DNA of 19,280 nucleotides from Spirogloea muscicola (lineage: Eukaryota; Streptophyta; Zygnematophyceae; Spirogloeales; Spirogloeaceae). The notes under the pieces were generated by a model. It was not told the DNA's origin and did no database searches. It saw only the letters and a list, made by a program, of their open reading frames with translations. The translations under genes were made by a program, and so were the position numbers. The stretch is taken from contig WELB01000027.1 in the NCBI GenBank assembly GCA_009602725.1, positions 540,414 to 559,693 of the forward strand, read 5' to 3'. Within the stretch, counting starts at the first letter, position 1. Every line of letters starts with the position of its first letter. Shown one piece after another: positions 1 to 11,000 of this stretch.

Positions 1-19
1 AAAAAAAAAAAAAAAAAAA
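1..19. repeat. poly(A) run at window edge
   Basis: Nineteen consecutive A residues open the window and abut directly the first copy of a 149-bp tandem unit. This could be the tail of a retrotransposed element lying to the left, or a simple repeat. Nothing further is visible because the window starts here. Confidence 0.8.
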
Positions 20-317
20 GGAAGAAAGCGGCTGCTGATATGAAAGAATCGGCTGTGAAATGCCAGCCAGATGCATACAGGTGTTCATGACGGAGCCGAA
101 GGCTAGGCAGACAGGGCGCCCTCAATACCCCCGTGTCAGCAGTAGGAAGTCAGATGAGCTGAGGGGGAGGAAGAAAGCGGCTGCTGATATGAAAGAATCG
201 GCTGTGAAATGCCAGCCAGATGCATACAGGTGTTCCTGACGGAGCCAAAGGCTAGGCAGACAGGGCGCCCTCATTACCCCCGTGTCAGCAGTAGGAAGTC
301 AGATGAGCTGAGGGGAG
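20..317. repeat. 149-bp tandem duplication (2 copies plus a fragment)
   Basis: The stretch starting GGAAGAAAGCGGCTGCTGAT at 20 recurs at 169, a period of 149 bp, with only a few differences (for example CATGACGG/CCTGACGG and CAATACC/CATTACC). A third, truncated start (AAGCGGCTGCTGATATTAGA) appears at 361. Each full unit carries the sequence GGCTGTGAAATGCCAGCC (51-68 and 200-217), a degenerate member of the hairpin-core repeat found elsewhere in the window. No convincing coding frame runs through the units. Confidence 0.9.
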
Positions 318-379
318 GAAGAGCAACCCCGCTGCGCAAGCCAGAGGAAGGGAGGAAGGAAAGCGGCTGCTGATATTAG

Positions 380-1068
380 AAAAGGGAGGAAGGAGGGTCT
401 CCCGCGCCCGGGGGCCCCTAAAACCTCCCCCCCTGGCGGTGGAGGGAAGGAGGGGGCCCTTAAACCCCTCTCTGCCCCCCACGTGCCCGCCGGGGAGGGG
501 CGCGCGCCGCTAATCGGGGCTCCCGTCGACCACCTCCGCCCACATGCGACATCCCGCGCTCGACCCCTGCCGAATCCGCGATGGCGAGGGCCCCAACAGG
601 CGCAATCTGCGACTCTGGCGGCGCCACAACAGCGAGTCGCGGAAGCGGGACTGCAGGCGGGGCCTCCCCCCCTGGGCCCTCACACCTTCATGTTGCAGCC
701 CACCTCCGGGCCCTCGGCTGCGGGTGCAGGCCAGCCATGGCGGCGACCAAGCTGCTGCCTCGCTGCTGCTTGAACGCCTTACAGAACCCCCGCGTCGGGA
801 GGCCTCAGTACACGCACGCTACACCGTAGGTGCTAGTCCGCCACCGCAAGTGTGCCACGGTGGTGGTCGACCGCCAATCGAAGCGCGGCCACAATTGAGC
901 TTTACTGCTCCCGGGCGCGTGAAGCAGCACAGAGGCGACTCCTCGCACGGTGATCCGCAACGAAGCTTCCGTCGAGATCTGGTCCATCAGAGACCCCAAG
1001 GCTGGCTCCGCAACGAGGGGCTGGCCTCGTCAAGAGAGGCTGCCTAGCGCCCCGAGTAAGCAAAGTTG
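380..1068. other. GC-rich stretch, likely 3' UTR/downstream of the SpoU gene
   Basis: This stretch is GC-rich and open in several frames. No frame shows a recognisable domain or a consistent exon structure. A short plus-strand ORF at 737-829 has a good start context (GCCATGGCG) and an Arg/Ala-containing N-terminus, but it ends at once and lies inside the expected 3' region of the minus-strand methyltransferase gene. I treat the interval as non-coding, with the right part being the 3' UTR of the SpoU gene. Confidence 0.4.
779..783 (-). terminator. candidate TGTAA polyadenylation signal of the SpoU gene
   Basis: TTACA on the plus strand is TGTAA on the minus strand, the usual green-algal polyadenylation motif. 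It is the first such pentamer downstream of the minus-strand stop codon at 1069, giving a 3' UTR of about 290-310 nt. A pentamer is weak evidence on its own. Confidence 0.4.
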
Positions 1069-2925
1069 TCACCTCGGTGTTGGTCTCAGCAGGAACATGA
1101 GGATACCCCCTGCGACCGCGACGTTGAGCGACTCCACACCTCCTGGCATGGGGATGGACAGCGGCTGGCAGCGGGCCCTGCTGTCGGCGGACAGGCCCTG
1201 CCCTTCGCTGCCAAGGACAAGGCAGAGGGCACCGGCTGCTTGTCCGTCACAAGCTGCCCTGCCGGCACTCGAAGCTTTGGCAGCGACGACTGGAGAGCTC
1301 GACCGCAGGGTGGAGCCAGCGAGATCGCTTCTACCTTCGCTCCAAGGCCAGGCCGGCCATGCACTGTGGCTATCCCCATCGTAGGTCATACCAGCAGAAG
1401 CGTTGCTCTGGATGTCCTCTGTGTCTGAAGCACCTCCATAGACGGGCATATGATGTGCCGCTGTCATTTCGTCCAGTGAAAACCACCCGCCAATCGCTAC
1501 AGGGATCTGAAAGGTCACGCCGCGAGCAGCTCGGAGGGCCTTCTCGTTGAGAGGGTCGCAGCAACCAGGAAGTAAGTAGACTCCATCCTGGCAAGTGCCA
1601 AACAGTAAAACTGTCAAGATATGAAGACTGCGAGTCTGCATGATCTGCTGCCTTGTCAAGGTATGCCGGATGTGGTAATAGGGGCGTGGAAATGTTGACA
1701 TAGATAGTAAGTGCTAAAGAGTACATCTGGGTAGATCGATGGCCAATGCAGGTGGATACCCAGGCGAAGGCTGCCGCTGTGCGCAAAAGTGTGCCCAGGT
1801 TTCCGGGGTCCTGAAGAACAGGAAGCACCAAAGTTAGCCCCTCCAATGGTTGGTGAATATAATGGTCGACTGTCCTACTTTTGCACGGTCACAAGACACG
1901 CAAACATAGAGGGTGCCCGTACCTGAATGCCATCAAGTGCAAGTATCCGCTGAGCTGCGGGGCACCATGAGCTCAAGCCCAGTCCTTCAGCAGCCAGCTC
2001 ACGTACATCTGCAGTAAGCATAGCTGGAGCTCAGAAGCAGAAGTTGGAGCATCGAACATACTTTGAGTAGAACACCAGCACACAAGTGACATGTCGAGCG
2101 AATGCTTGCTGTAGGTCCTGTTCTAAGCTCTAAGCCCTCAGGTGAAATCCAATGCGCCCAACCACCAAGCAGGTCAGATATAGTGTACTATTGTATGTAT
2201 TGGGAGGGAAAGACCTGCATACTTTGCTGGGAAGGGCATCAAAGCAGCGGCTTGTAAGGCATCTGACGACTCCACGCCAGCAAGCTTTTGCATCACTGCA
2301 GATGAGACCCTGATGATCCTCTTTGATAACTTTGCCAGCTTAGGTGAGCTTTGATAGCCCTCAGCTTCGAGCAACACCTCTGGGGCCGTGCAGCCTTGAC
2401 CAGGGCGAGGTTCACATATCTCCCTGCAAACACCAAGGTGAGTCACGGCTTGCATGAAACGAGTGTGAGCATGAAACCGTGTAGAATTGAATCCTGAGAA
2501 CAAGCAGTGCTTGCTTCAGGACTGCAAGGACCGCCCCAAATCCATTCGATTATTCAGCGAAAGAAACCTGGGCAACGTCTGATCGGACATACCTAGGCTT
2601 TAACACCTCATACTCTGCAATGTGCAGAAGTCTGTGTGTGACAATAAAAGCAATGCTACTCCCTAGAGCTCGTGTGGCGCCCACAGGGAATTGGCAATGA
2701 AGCCCGGCACTGTGTCACACACCGGATGGGCGTCTCGCCCACCACGAGCACCTGCCGGACGGCCTGGCGGTACTTGCCGCTCTGCCGCAGCTTCACGCAG
2801 TGCTTCACGAAGCTGTTGGCGGGGCTCGTGATGACCTCCACGTGGTCTGGCAGAAGGGGCGCTCGAGAGGGCTCCGACGAGCAGCGCGGCCGGCGCCTCG
2901 AGCTCGGCGCCGCCGACGCGGGCGG
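1069..2925 (-). CDS. SpoU-family RNA 2'-O-ribose methyltransferase, 5' end missing
   Basis: Five exons join in frame: 2925(open)-2723, 2423-2215, 2008-1923, 1810-1760 and 1587-1069. Intron phases are 2, 1, 0 and 0, and all introns are GT-AG. The visible protein is about 355 residues. It starts with an Arg/Ser/Ala/Pro-rich segment that looks like an organelle transit peptide. The substrate-binding domain follows (PDHVEVITSPANSFVKHC, then KLRQSGKYR). The SPOUT knot domain has motif 1 DPGNLGTLLRTAAAF (1810-1760), motif 2 LVLGSEGQGLS and motif 3 SIPMPGGVESLNVAVAGG near the C-terminus. Family members transfer a methyl group from S-adenosylmethionine to a ribose 2'-OH in rRNA or tRNA. A plastid or mitochondrial rRNA role is my inference. 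The first codon is not visible: the frame is open up to the N at 2926, beyond which repeat DNA begins. An alternative is that the 5'-most exon starts at an AG acceptor at 2846. The linker before motif 2 is unusually long (roughly 60 residues). The target nucleotide cannot be told. Confidence 0.9.
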
Positions 2926-2926
2926 N
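2926..2926. other. ambiguous base (N) at gene/repeat junction
   Basis: A single N separates the open 5' end of the SpoU coding frame from the start of a dispersed repeat. It may mark a collapsed gap or a scaffold join. Sequence on its two sides should not be assumed to be adjacent in the genome. Confidence 0.85.
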
Positions 2927-2928
2927 TA

Positions 2929-3600
2929 CTTAGCGCTTCCCCTGGCCCCCTTCTCGTACTCTGTTCATTCTTTTTCGGGCTGGTTGTTCCAGCCCCTATT
3001 CTCAATGGCCGAGCACTTTCTTCTTTTTTCGGCACTTTCTTCTTTGGCTTTGGACCAGGGGACCCACTTCCAGGAGCCCAGCGCCTCAAATCTGAGGCTG
3101 CTTAGCAGGGGTTACTGAGTGATCCGTAGCTGCTTTGTTTCTTTGTGTGCTTGTTTTTCTTAGCGCTTCCCCTGGCCCCCTTCTCGTCCTTTGTTCATTC
3201 TTTTTTGGGCTGGCTTCTGCCAGCCCCGTCCGGCTGCATCTTTTCCAGCTTCGAGCTACTCTGACCTGATGTTGCTCACCCGCGGGTTTTGAACTTCGTG
3301 TGGTTCCGTCATGTCTAGTTGTCTCGATGCCTAGCTAGTGTGTTTCCCTTCTTTTGGATTTTGTCCATTCTTTTTTGGCTGGCTTCTGCCAGCCCCTCTC
3401 CTCTATGGGCGAGCTCATCTTCTTTTCCAGCCCCGATTCTCAATGGGCGAGCACTTTCTTCGACATTGTCCATTCCTTTGGGTTGGCTTTGCCTGCCCCT
3501 CTTCTCTGTGGGCGAGCTCTTCCTCCCCATCTGAGCACCAGCAGCCACGCTCTAGAGACTACTGAGCGATCTCAGTAATGTATCTTGTCTTGACTACACT
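2929..3600 (+). repeat. repeat island I: hairpin-core repeats
   Basis: A block beginning CTTAGCGCTTCCCCTGGCCC at 2929 is repeated at 3159, 230 bp apart. Both copies continue through CCTTCTCGT and TGTTCATTC into a hairpin: 2977-2995 (GGGCTGG, TTGTT, CCAGCCC) and 3207-3226 (GGGCTGGC, TTCT, GCCAGCCC). A third hairpin lies at 3377-3394 and a decayed one near 3480-3499. After the hairpins come CTCAATGG/CTCTATGG and GGGCGAGC followed by T/C-rich DNA, seen at 3000, 3405, 3432 and 3508. A shared tail ending near GGGGTTACTGAG is at 3109-3119. The ORFs here are just translations of the repeat. Confidence 0.85.
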
Positions 3601-5264
3601 GCAGGGAAAACTTAGGGGAATCGCTTTTTGGCCCAGTTTTCTCGGGCTAACTCTTCACAACCCTTGTCCCTATTTGAGAGAGCCGTATCTTCCCCTTGCC
3701 TACCCAGCCTGAGGTCACTAATTAGAGGTTACTTGATTTTAGGGTTAAGGGTTTGGCGGCCAGTAGCTCGAGCTTTCTCCATCGGCTCTCGCGCAGTGCA
3801 GGCCGCGGCGCCGGCAGCAGGCGAGCCGGCGATCGTAGGCAAAAGGCACAGGCGCCGGGCTGCTCCTCAGGGCACTCTGGCAATCTGTAGCACCAACCCA
3901 TCAGCCCGTCCCACAACAGCAGCGCCGCTTGACGTGGCGTTTGCTTTCTGCCCGGGCTTGACTTGGGAGCGCTCATGTCAGACTGAAGTGAGAGTCTGCT
4001 AATTCTTGTGGAAGGAGCCGGAAAAAGGTTGGCTGATTCAAGGGAGCGTGGCTCTGAGCAGTTAGTTGGGGAGTTAGCTCATACTGGGACACAGCACTTA
4101 CAGCCACTCAGACTGGGCTGGGCTCCTTACTCCCCGAGCCCATCGTTGAGACCAAGCAGCAGGCGCTGGTAATTTACTATATTGTTCACACTTGATAGCG
4201 CATGCTTTTTTCCTGGCCATGCACAGCTATGGAGCTATGCTTGAGCGATTGATTTGACTGTGCTTGGTTCCCTGCTCCTCTCCACCTACAGCAGGCTCAC
4301 ATGCCATTGCAGTCCGTGAGCTTAGAGGACTGGGTAGGTTGACTGCAATGAGCTTCCACCAACGAGCTAAGAAGTCCCCCCTTCCGCCCTTCAACATGGT
4401 GCCTTGATGTGGGCACCATGACCATCCTATCGACTGTGGTTGTTTGAGTAGCCAAATCAAATCTGGAACAATGGAAAAGATGAGAGGCTTAGGGCTGCCT
4501 CCAGCGACGGTGACTGAATGCCAGCTAATGCGAATCAATCAGAATCGATCGAGCAACAGCAAAGGGGCTCAGCAAGGGGGCTCGGCAAGACCGTCCCTCT
4601 ACTAGAGAATGGAGGGGGTGGATGAATGATTGCTATGTACTTGGCAAATTTTATGGCTCCTATTATGATGTATACATACCGCGCCGCTGGCCTCAGGCGT
4701 GCAAGTAGTGAACAAGCCCAGCTCTGTGGAGGTCAACGGGCAACGCATGGGTGCTAGTGCAAGACTTGGCGTTGCAGAGTGCAAGGGTTAGCAAACTGAG
4801 AAGCAGCTGGATACAAGGAGCGTGGAGCATCAAGGCAGGGTAGCAATTGCAGCTGCAGCAACAATGTCAAGCCTTCGCTGCTAAATTGAGCATGGGCTCT
4901 TCTTTGACAACACTTGCACAATTGCGCAATGAGAAACACATGTACGACTATCTCTTTGCAGTATGTATCTACATCCTCCAAGGTTGCTCAGTACTATCTT
5001 TCAGGTGCAGTTGGTAGTGCTTATCACAAACTCACATTGAGTGAGATTATTTCAAGGTAGAAATGCTTGTATATGGGGGCATTGGAATGTTTGGAGCACA
5101 TGCTCATAAGATCATAGCCTACAAGTGCAGTGTATGACTAACAGGCTAATGGGCCCATGAAACGGCTTCAACTGTCCTCATAGGCCGCCAGTAAGTCGGG
5201 GTCACAACCTCGGGTGGTTGTATGACCCCCCTGTTGCACGCACCACGATGGGGAGGGTTAGTAG
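3601..5264. other. no supported gene; repeat edge and 3' flank of the USP-kinase gene
   Basis: 3601-3750 still has repeat-like sequence, including a relative of the shared tail (TTAGAGGTTACTT, 3722-3734). From 3750 to 5264 the ORFs are short, have no recognisable motif and show no consistent splice structure. The right part is presumably the 3' UTR of the minus-strand kinase gene ending at 5265. The nearest TGTAA on that strand is at 4098-4102, over 1.1 kb away, so the true polyadenylation site is unclear. Confidence 0.5.
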
Positions 5265-8019
5265 CTAACGTTCTAGCGTGACGGGGCCAGCGCCGCGGCG
5301 CGCCTCAGCAGGCGCCCACCACCGCGTGCGCCCTCGCTCCTCGCCAGCCGCAGTATCCTCCTCTGAAGACGAGTCGTTGTCTGAGTCCTGCATTGCTGGT
5401 GGCGATGCCACAGCCGGTGCTGCTGCATGGCGACCCACCATATTCTGGCCCCAGGAGGCGACCTCGGCGCCAGCATCCTCTGATAGCAATTGCAAGTGGT
5501 GCAACATTGCTGGCCCGTTGCTCTGGCTCTTCACCAGCTTGGGGCCCCTGCTCTTTGGGTCAGTGTCGGCAGCGCCAGCGCCGGCAGAGCCCCGGTACTG
5601 CATGCTCCGGGTAGACCTGTGCAGCTTCGGCTGCGGATCCTCCAGCATCCGGACAACCTGCAGAGAAAGACATCACCAGGACCACCGTCAACTACAAAAG
5701 TAAAAGCGGGCAAGCATGTTCAAAAGGACACAGCCTTCAGCAATGACGACAGCATGAAGACTTTAAGTACGTGAAGGAGGAATAAGCTCACAATATCATG
5801 GTTGGCTGAAGACCAGGACCAGAGGACGAGAAAGGTTGGTGTGTGCACCTGTGTCATTGTGGGCCGGTTGCCAGGCGCAGAGTCCACGCACAGCTCCGCA
5901 GCCTTGACCATGCGCTTCAGCTGAACGTGGTCAAACTGGCCCTCGAGCCTCGCATCGACAAGCAGCTCATAGTGCCCAAAGGCAATTACTGGCAGCGCCT
6001 GCATGTCAAAAAAGCCGCTTTGTGGTTAGCGGCACTTAAACATGTGAAACAAGCTCATACTCTTGTAGCGTGTACTTGAGCTATGCATGCTGCAACTGTA
6101 GGAAGAAAGACAAGGTTCATCCTGCGGCACCTTCCACATGGATTGGCTACTTACAAGAGCTGCTATTTGCAATGAAAATGCTTATACGTACCCACGAGAC
6201 AAGGCTGCGCGAGATGTGCGAGCAGTTGTACGATCCCACAGGGAGCTTTCCGCTGATGAGCTCCAGGAGCACCACACCAAAGGCGTACACGTCCGCCTTC
6301 TCATCCACCTCGCCGCTCAAGTAGCACTCGGGCGCAATGTACCTGGCCAACATGACCGCAAAGAGGCGCTACCCGCAGTGCTGAGAAGCTGTGAGGCAGG
6401 GAGGGCGAAGTACCATCTACTTCAAACTTATAGTGAATTGCAAAAATGTGCTGCACATTGAAATGAGGAGTTTCTGTGGTCTGACGTACCTGAGGTACGA
6501 ATAAGCAGCAGCAGCACAGTCCAATCGCCATCAAACACAGAGCCAGGGCTCAAAAGAACACGGTGTCAGTGGTCCTGCTTCTCACATCCTCTAATTCTTG
6601 CTCGAAATCAGTCAGCTCTTACTTGCCCTTAGCCTTCAGTATAACCTCAAATATGAAGCTAACATCGTAATTGACCAACTGGCCGTTTAACATCTTCCAA
6701 AGTGGATGCTTTAGCCTGGTCTGTACCAACTCTGATCAGAATACTGAGATAAGGCAAGTTGTACTCATACAACGTTTGTCTCAGGTTGCCAGCAAGAAAA
6801 ACAGAACGAGTTCAACTCCAAAGTAGCATCAGTAGGGTATATGCCACACACCCAACAGTGCCGGCAAATGTCTCTGCCCGCTCGAGCAGGTCCACTGCTG
6901 CGCCGTGCCATCTTGCGAGCCCGAAGTCAGCAACCTGCAGGCAGGAGGAATATAGCCAGAAATTTTTAATGAACAGACGGGCCTGCCTTTCTGAAGCAGC
7001 ACAAGCAAAACACCACAGAAGAGTATAGCAACAACGGAAGCTGACCTGCGCCTCCAGCCGGTCTGTGAGGAGGACGTTGGCAGATTTCACGTCGCAATGT
7101 ATAATAGCCGGATCGCAGTTCTCGTGCAGGTAGCGGAGCCCTTCTGCAGCTCCCAGTGCCACCTTGTGCCGAATGCTCCATTCCAGGGGCCTCTCGCAAC
7201 CTGCACAAGAAACTCAAATCTACCATGAATGAAGATCGTGTGGCAACAAATGGTCGCCACTTGCAGGATGTCAGCCCAAGCAAAAGTTATGTGGCTCGGT
7301 AAGGCAAGAGGTGCAGTATATGAAGGCAGAGCTCGAATGAAGGTTGCTGCCGTCATGCAGTAGCACTTTGAGCAGCAAGCAAGCCCGCCAATGTTGTCAC
7401 ACCACGTAGAAGTGTCAGAAAGCAAGCAGCAAGGAGCCAGGAAGTACTAACGCATAAAATCAGCAGGGATAACATAAATTGATGCTCCTACCATGCAGAT
7501 TGTCGTAGAGGGAGCCGCGGGAGAAGAGGTCGAAGACGAGCGAGCAGTGGCTGCGGTCGAGGCAGTACCCTCGAAGGTGCACCAGGTTCTTGTGCCTTAC
7601 CCTGCTGAAGACCTCCACCTCTGTCATGATCTGCTTCACACTCCCGGCAGCCATCTTACCCATCCGCTTGACTGGCACCGGCTCCAACAGGCAGAACGTG
7701 GGCAGGACGAAATGTTAGCGGTGGTAGTATCCTGTCTGTGAACATCGTCTTCAGCAGTCACATGCACACAGCTCACTGTACTTGAATAAATAGGTACAGG
7801 AACAAGTGAGATTCGATTGGCTGCTAAGTGTGTACCTGCAACTGGGCCATCTCCTGGCAAGGTGCCTTTGTAGACATTACCGCAGCCTCCTGTCCCAAGC
7901 AGGTTGGACGAAGCAAAGTCATCAGTGGCCTCAATGAGCTGCTCAAGGCTGTACTCCCGCGTTGACAGGACAGTCTTGCAGGCCTCAAGCTCCTTGATGA
8001 GGCTCAGTTGTAGCTGATT
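5265..8019 (-). other. exons 11-17: RLK/Pelle-type protein kinase domain
   Basis: All catalytic landmarks of an active kinase are present. The Gly loop is GTGGCG (470-475), in a classic RLK lead-in [13 protein letters not shown]. Lys491 sits in VAVKRM and the helix-C Glu507 in [18 protein letters not shown]. The catalytic loop is [13 protein letters not shown], with Asp586, Lys588 and Asn591. The metal-binding motif is DFG (604-606), then GTVGYIAPE (626-634), Asp646 in [19 protein letters not shown], and Arg724 in NRPTM. Cys585 replaces the Arg of the HRD motif, so this is a non-RD kinase. The last exon adds about 120 residues, including the acidic cluster [11 protein letters not shown]. The GCACTG-rich exons show GC-rich third positions, as expected for real coding sequence. 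Confidence 0.93.
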
Positions 8020-11000
8020 CTGCAAAGTGTGCCATACAAGGGTCAGAATAGCTTGGTAGGAGACCTTGTGAGCATTTTGACCTCTCAATCAGTCCTCATG
8101 TCGTAGGATTTCTGACGCCTCACATGCAAAGACAATGGGCAGTGCCGACTGCAAATTTATAGACTATCAAATTAGAATGTACAAGAGCTTCTGAATTGGA
8201 CATAGCTCCAACTTCTCAGTGAGGCATCATCTGTACGCTACATGGACCTTTGTCAAAGACAGTAGCTCTGTGCGGAAGGCAGCATGAAGTAGACAGTGAG
8301 AGCCTGAGCCACTACCGTGCAACTCCCAGCATTGGCTGCACCCCTGCAGTTGGTAGGCTTTGCTTGATCCAAGCCAGTGCAAGAGACATCCTCAGTGTCA
8401 GCAGAGCCTGTCTCAAGTAGGACAGGCTTTAGTAGGCGCTCATGCTTGCCAGTACTATCAGCAAAGTACTATCAGCAACATGGCTGTCTGCAGTCAATTG
8501 TGGTATCGATACCCCTCCCCACTATTCTGTCAAATTCATGTCTTATGCATCTTTCTGGTGGCTGTCACATGGAAGTACACAGATGCCACGTGCAACTGAC
8601 TAGAAGGTGACAACATCTTGCTGGTTCCTGCCGAATATACGGCTGCAGCATGCTTGCAGTGCTTGGAGCTTCATGCAGCTCTTCGTAAAGCACAGCTAGA
8701 GTTCATTTACGGCTGAAATATTGATATTGACCAATAACTGCCTTACCACTTGATGCGCCTGAAGGAGTTGAGCACAGTGAGGCGCATAAAGTCGTATCTG
8801 GCACCAATAGTAATCCAGAGTCCCTCTTAGCTCATTCCAAGTAAGTAGCATGTTTTTGAAAACACCCTAAGGTGCAAGATGCATGACACTTAGAAGCAGG
8901 GAAGGCCAGGGGATACTGCTTTCTGACATAAGGGACTCAACTCCATAAATGCACTCTCTATGCATTGTTGCTCTCATACGATCCCTCAGTCAAACTGTGA
9001 CATTTTGCCTCATTGCAATGCTAATGTAGTACCTGTTTCATCCAGAGACAGCCGCGATCCAGGTTCGGATGAGCACGTTGATGTGGGTGAACGCCCATCT
9101 TCACTATCTGAACCTGCGAGCGCAAGTACTCATACCTGGATTGTTAAAAATTTTCAAACACTTGATACACTGGAAGTGATAGGAGCAGCTAAAAGGATAA
9201 AGAGAGACCACACCATGTCCATGCATGGGGAGCTCTGCTGTTGACAATCCTTACCAGAGGACCAGTCTCCGAGCACGGTGCGAGGTGAATGCCCTCCAAC
9301 TTCTGGTTCTGATGAGCTGTTTGACTTAAATCCTTGCAGTGCCGCTCCGCCATGCCCTGTGAGCTCGGCATCTGTAATGGCGGGAGAGGGTGCATCATTA
9401 GCCCATAGTGATGGCTAGATGCACTACTCTTGTTGCTTGTGTCAATTTGGAGGATGGGTTGTGAGCAAGCTCAACAGTTGTTGGGGACAGTAGAGCCTAT
9501 GACCAACCTGATGACTGAGCAGCTACGGCCTCTGATGCTCTGGACACGGGCAGCCTTGGCGGCGCTTTGCTCCAGTAAGGAACCAGAGCTAGGGCCGCAG
9601 CCCCATCCTCCACAGCTGAGGCCCTCACAGCTGACGAATCAGCTGAGACGCCCTGCGACGTGCCTAATGACTGTCTCATGAGCTCAGCTTGAAGGAAGTC
9701 ATCATCATCCTTTTCGAGCGCTGCCGGTGCAGTCCACCTCATGAGCGCGCCTGGAGAAGAACCCCAGTAATCATTGTCATAAGATGAAGAAGCTCAACGC
9801 AAGTGAACTTCCAACGAATCTAAGCAGTAGACCAACTAAGTGCGCGATACTTGCCTCTTTTAAACAGTCCTTTCATGCTTGCTTTTCTAGGCATGTAGCT
9901 ACCGCGGAAATGGGGACTATATATCTCCTCAGAAAGAAACCCCAAAGCAGCTCCATCTTTGGCAATTCCATCCTCAACTATGCTGCGCGGCTTTGAGGGA
10001 GTTTCTACCAGACAAGCTCTTAAGTAGTTACCAGGGCTGTAGTAAGCAACTTCGTTGCCCTGAAAGACGACCACAGTACATTGAGGTGGAACGTTGCCAA
10101 CAAGGAAGCGGGTGCTTTCATTTATACTCCTGTAGACAAGAAGTAAAATAACAATAAGGTCAATAGAAGTCTGCACCAACTTTGCACATAGGGAACCAGG
10201 CTGGAATCAATCTGGCCGAAGTAGCTGCCCAGAGCGAAGCTGCTGCTAGATGTATCAAGCCTACAGCAAAGGTATGGCTGCAGTTGAGTTGAGTCAATCA
10301 TGTTACGCTTCTACTCACTTGCTGACTTCCAGAAAAGCATCTCTACATACGTCATATTTCAGCTAATTGAGGGTCTGGGCTAGTCATACTCTGCCAATTT
10401 TGCCTTGCAGCTAGTGCCCACGATGACATGCGTGGCGTGCAGCACGCGAGCCTTCTCTGCGAGCGCGCTACAGGCGCAGGCCCCTGTCCGCACCATGACG
10501 TGCATCTTCACCTGGAGCAACCGTGCAGCCAGCGGGCAAACATGATGAGAGACAGACAGTGCAAACAAAGCAGACAATGCAAAGCAGGACTCTTGGACTG
10601 GCGAGATTGGCCAAAGAGAAGCTCGCTGGGGGCCTGTGGACAAAAGGCTGTTACTGATAGCTCCTGTAAGGCTGTTACTGATAGCTCAACCAGAAGGTTC
10701 TCAAGATTGTGAACATTTAAGTTGTGAGGAAGACATAAGTACATAGTCATTGGAGCAATTCAGTATGACCAACAACTTGCCAAGTCAGTCTGAGGAGGCA
10801 AGCTGATGTTATCGGGTGACTTGTGGCGATTACAGATTGACAGATAGACGATCTGTTACACAGTAATTGAGGGTGGACAGGAGGTGGTATGAAGAGTTAC
10901 GAGTTAACAAGAGGAGAGGTAGGTCCAACCTTTCTTTTCTCGCCGGCCTCAACGGCGGCAGTCAGAAGGCGGCGGCACCCCAGCTCCAAGCCGCGTACGT

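Noticed and set aside
737-829. Plus-strand ORF with a good start context and targeting-like N-terminus (MAATKLLPRCCLNALQ)
   Set aside because: It is only 30 codons and lies within the expected 3' UTR of the minus-strand SpoU gene, with no room for further exons before that gene.
2805-3089. ORFs of 90-150 codons on both strands across the N at 2926
   Set aside because: They run through the repeat and the ambiguous base. The frame continuous with the SpoU domain is a different one.
3735-3751. TTTTAGGGTTAAGGG resembling a plant telomere repeat
   Set aside because: A single imperfect unit, with no array around it.
4602-4981. Minus-strand ORFs that could be exons (for example with a GTATGT donor near 4680)
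   Set aside because: No domain, no phase-consistent joining, and the position is 3' of the USP-kinase stop codon. Chance splice-like sites are common.
8102-8150. Possible extra exon between exons 10 and 11 of the kinase gene (acceptor TTTGCAG, donor CAT/GTGAGG)
   Set aside because: Its phases do not fit those of exon 10 and exon 11, while direct joining of 10 to 11 does.
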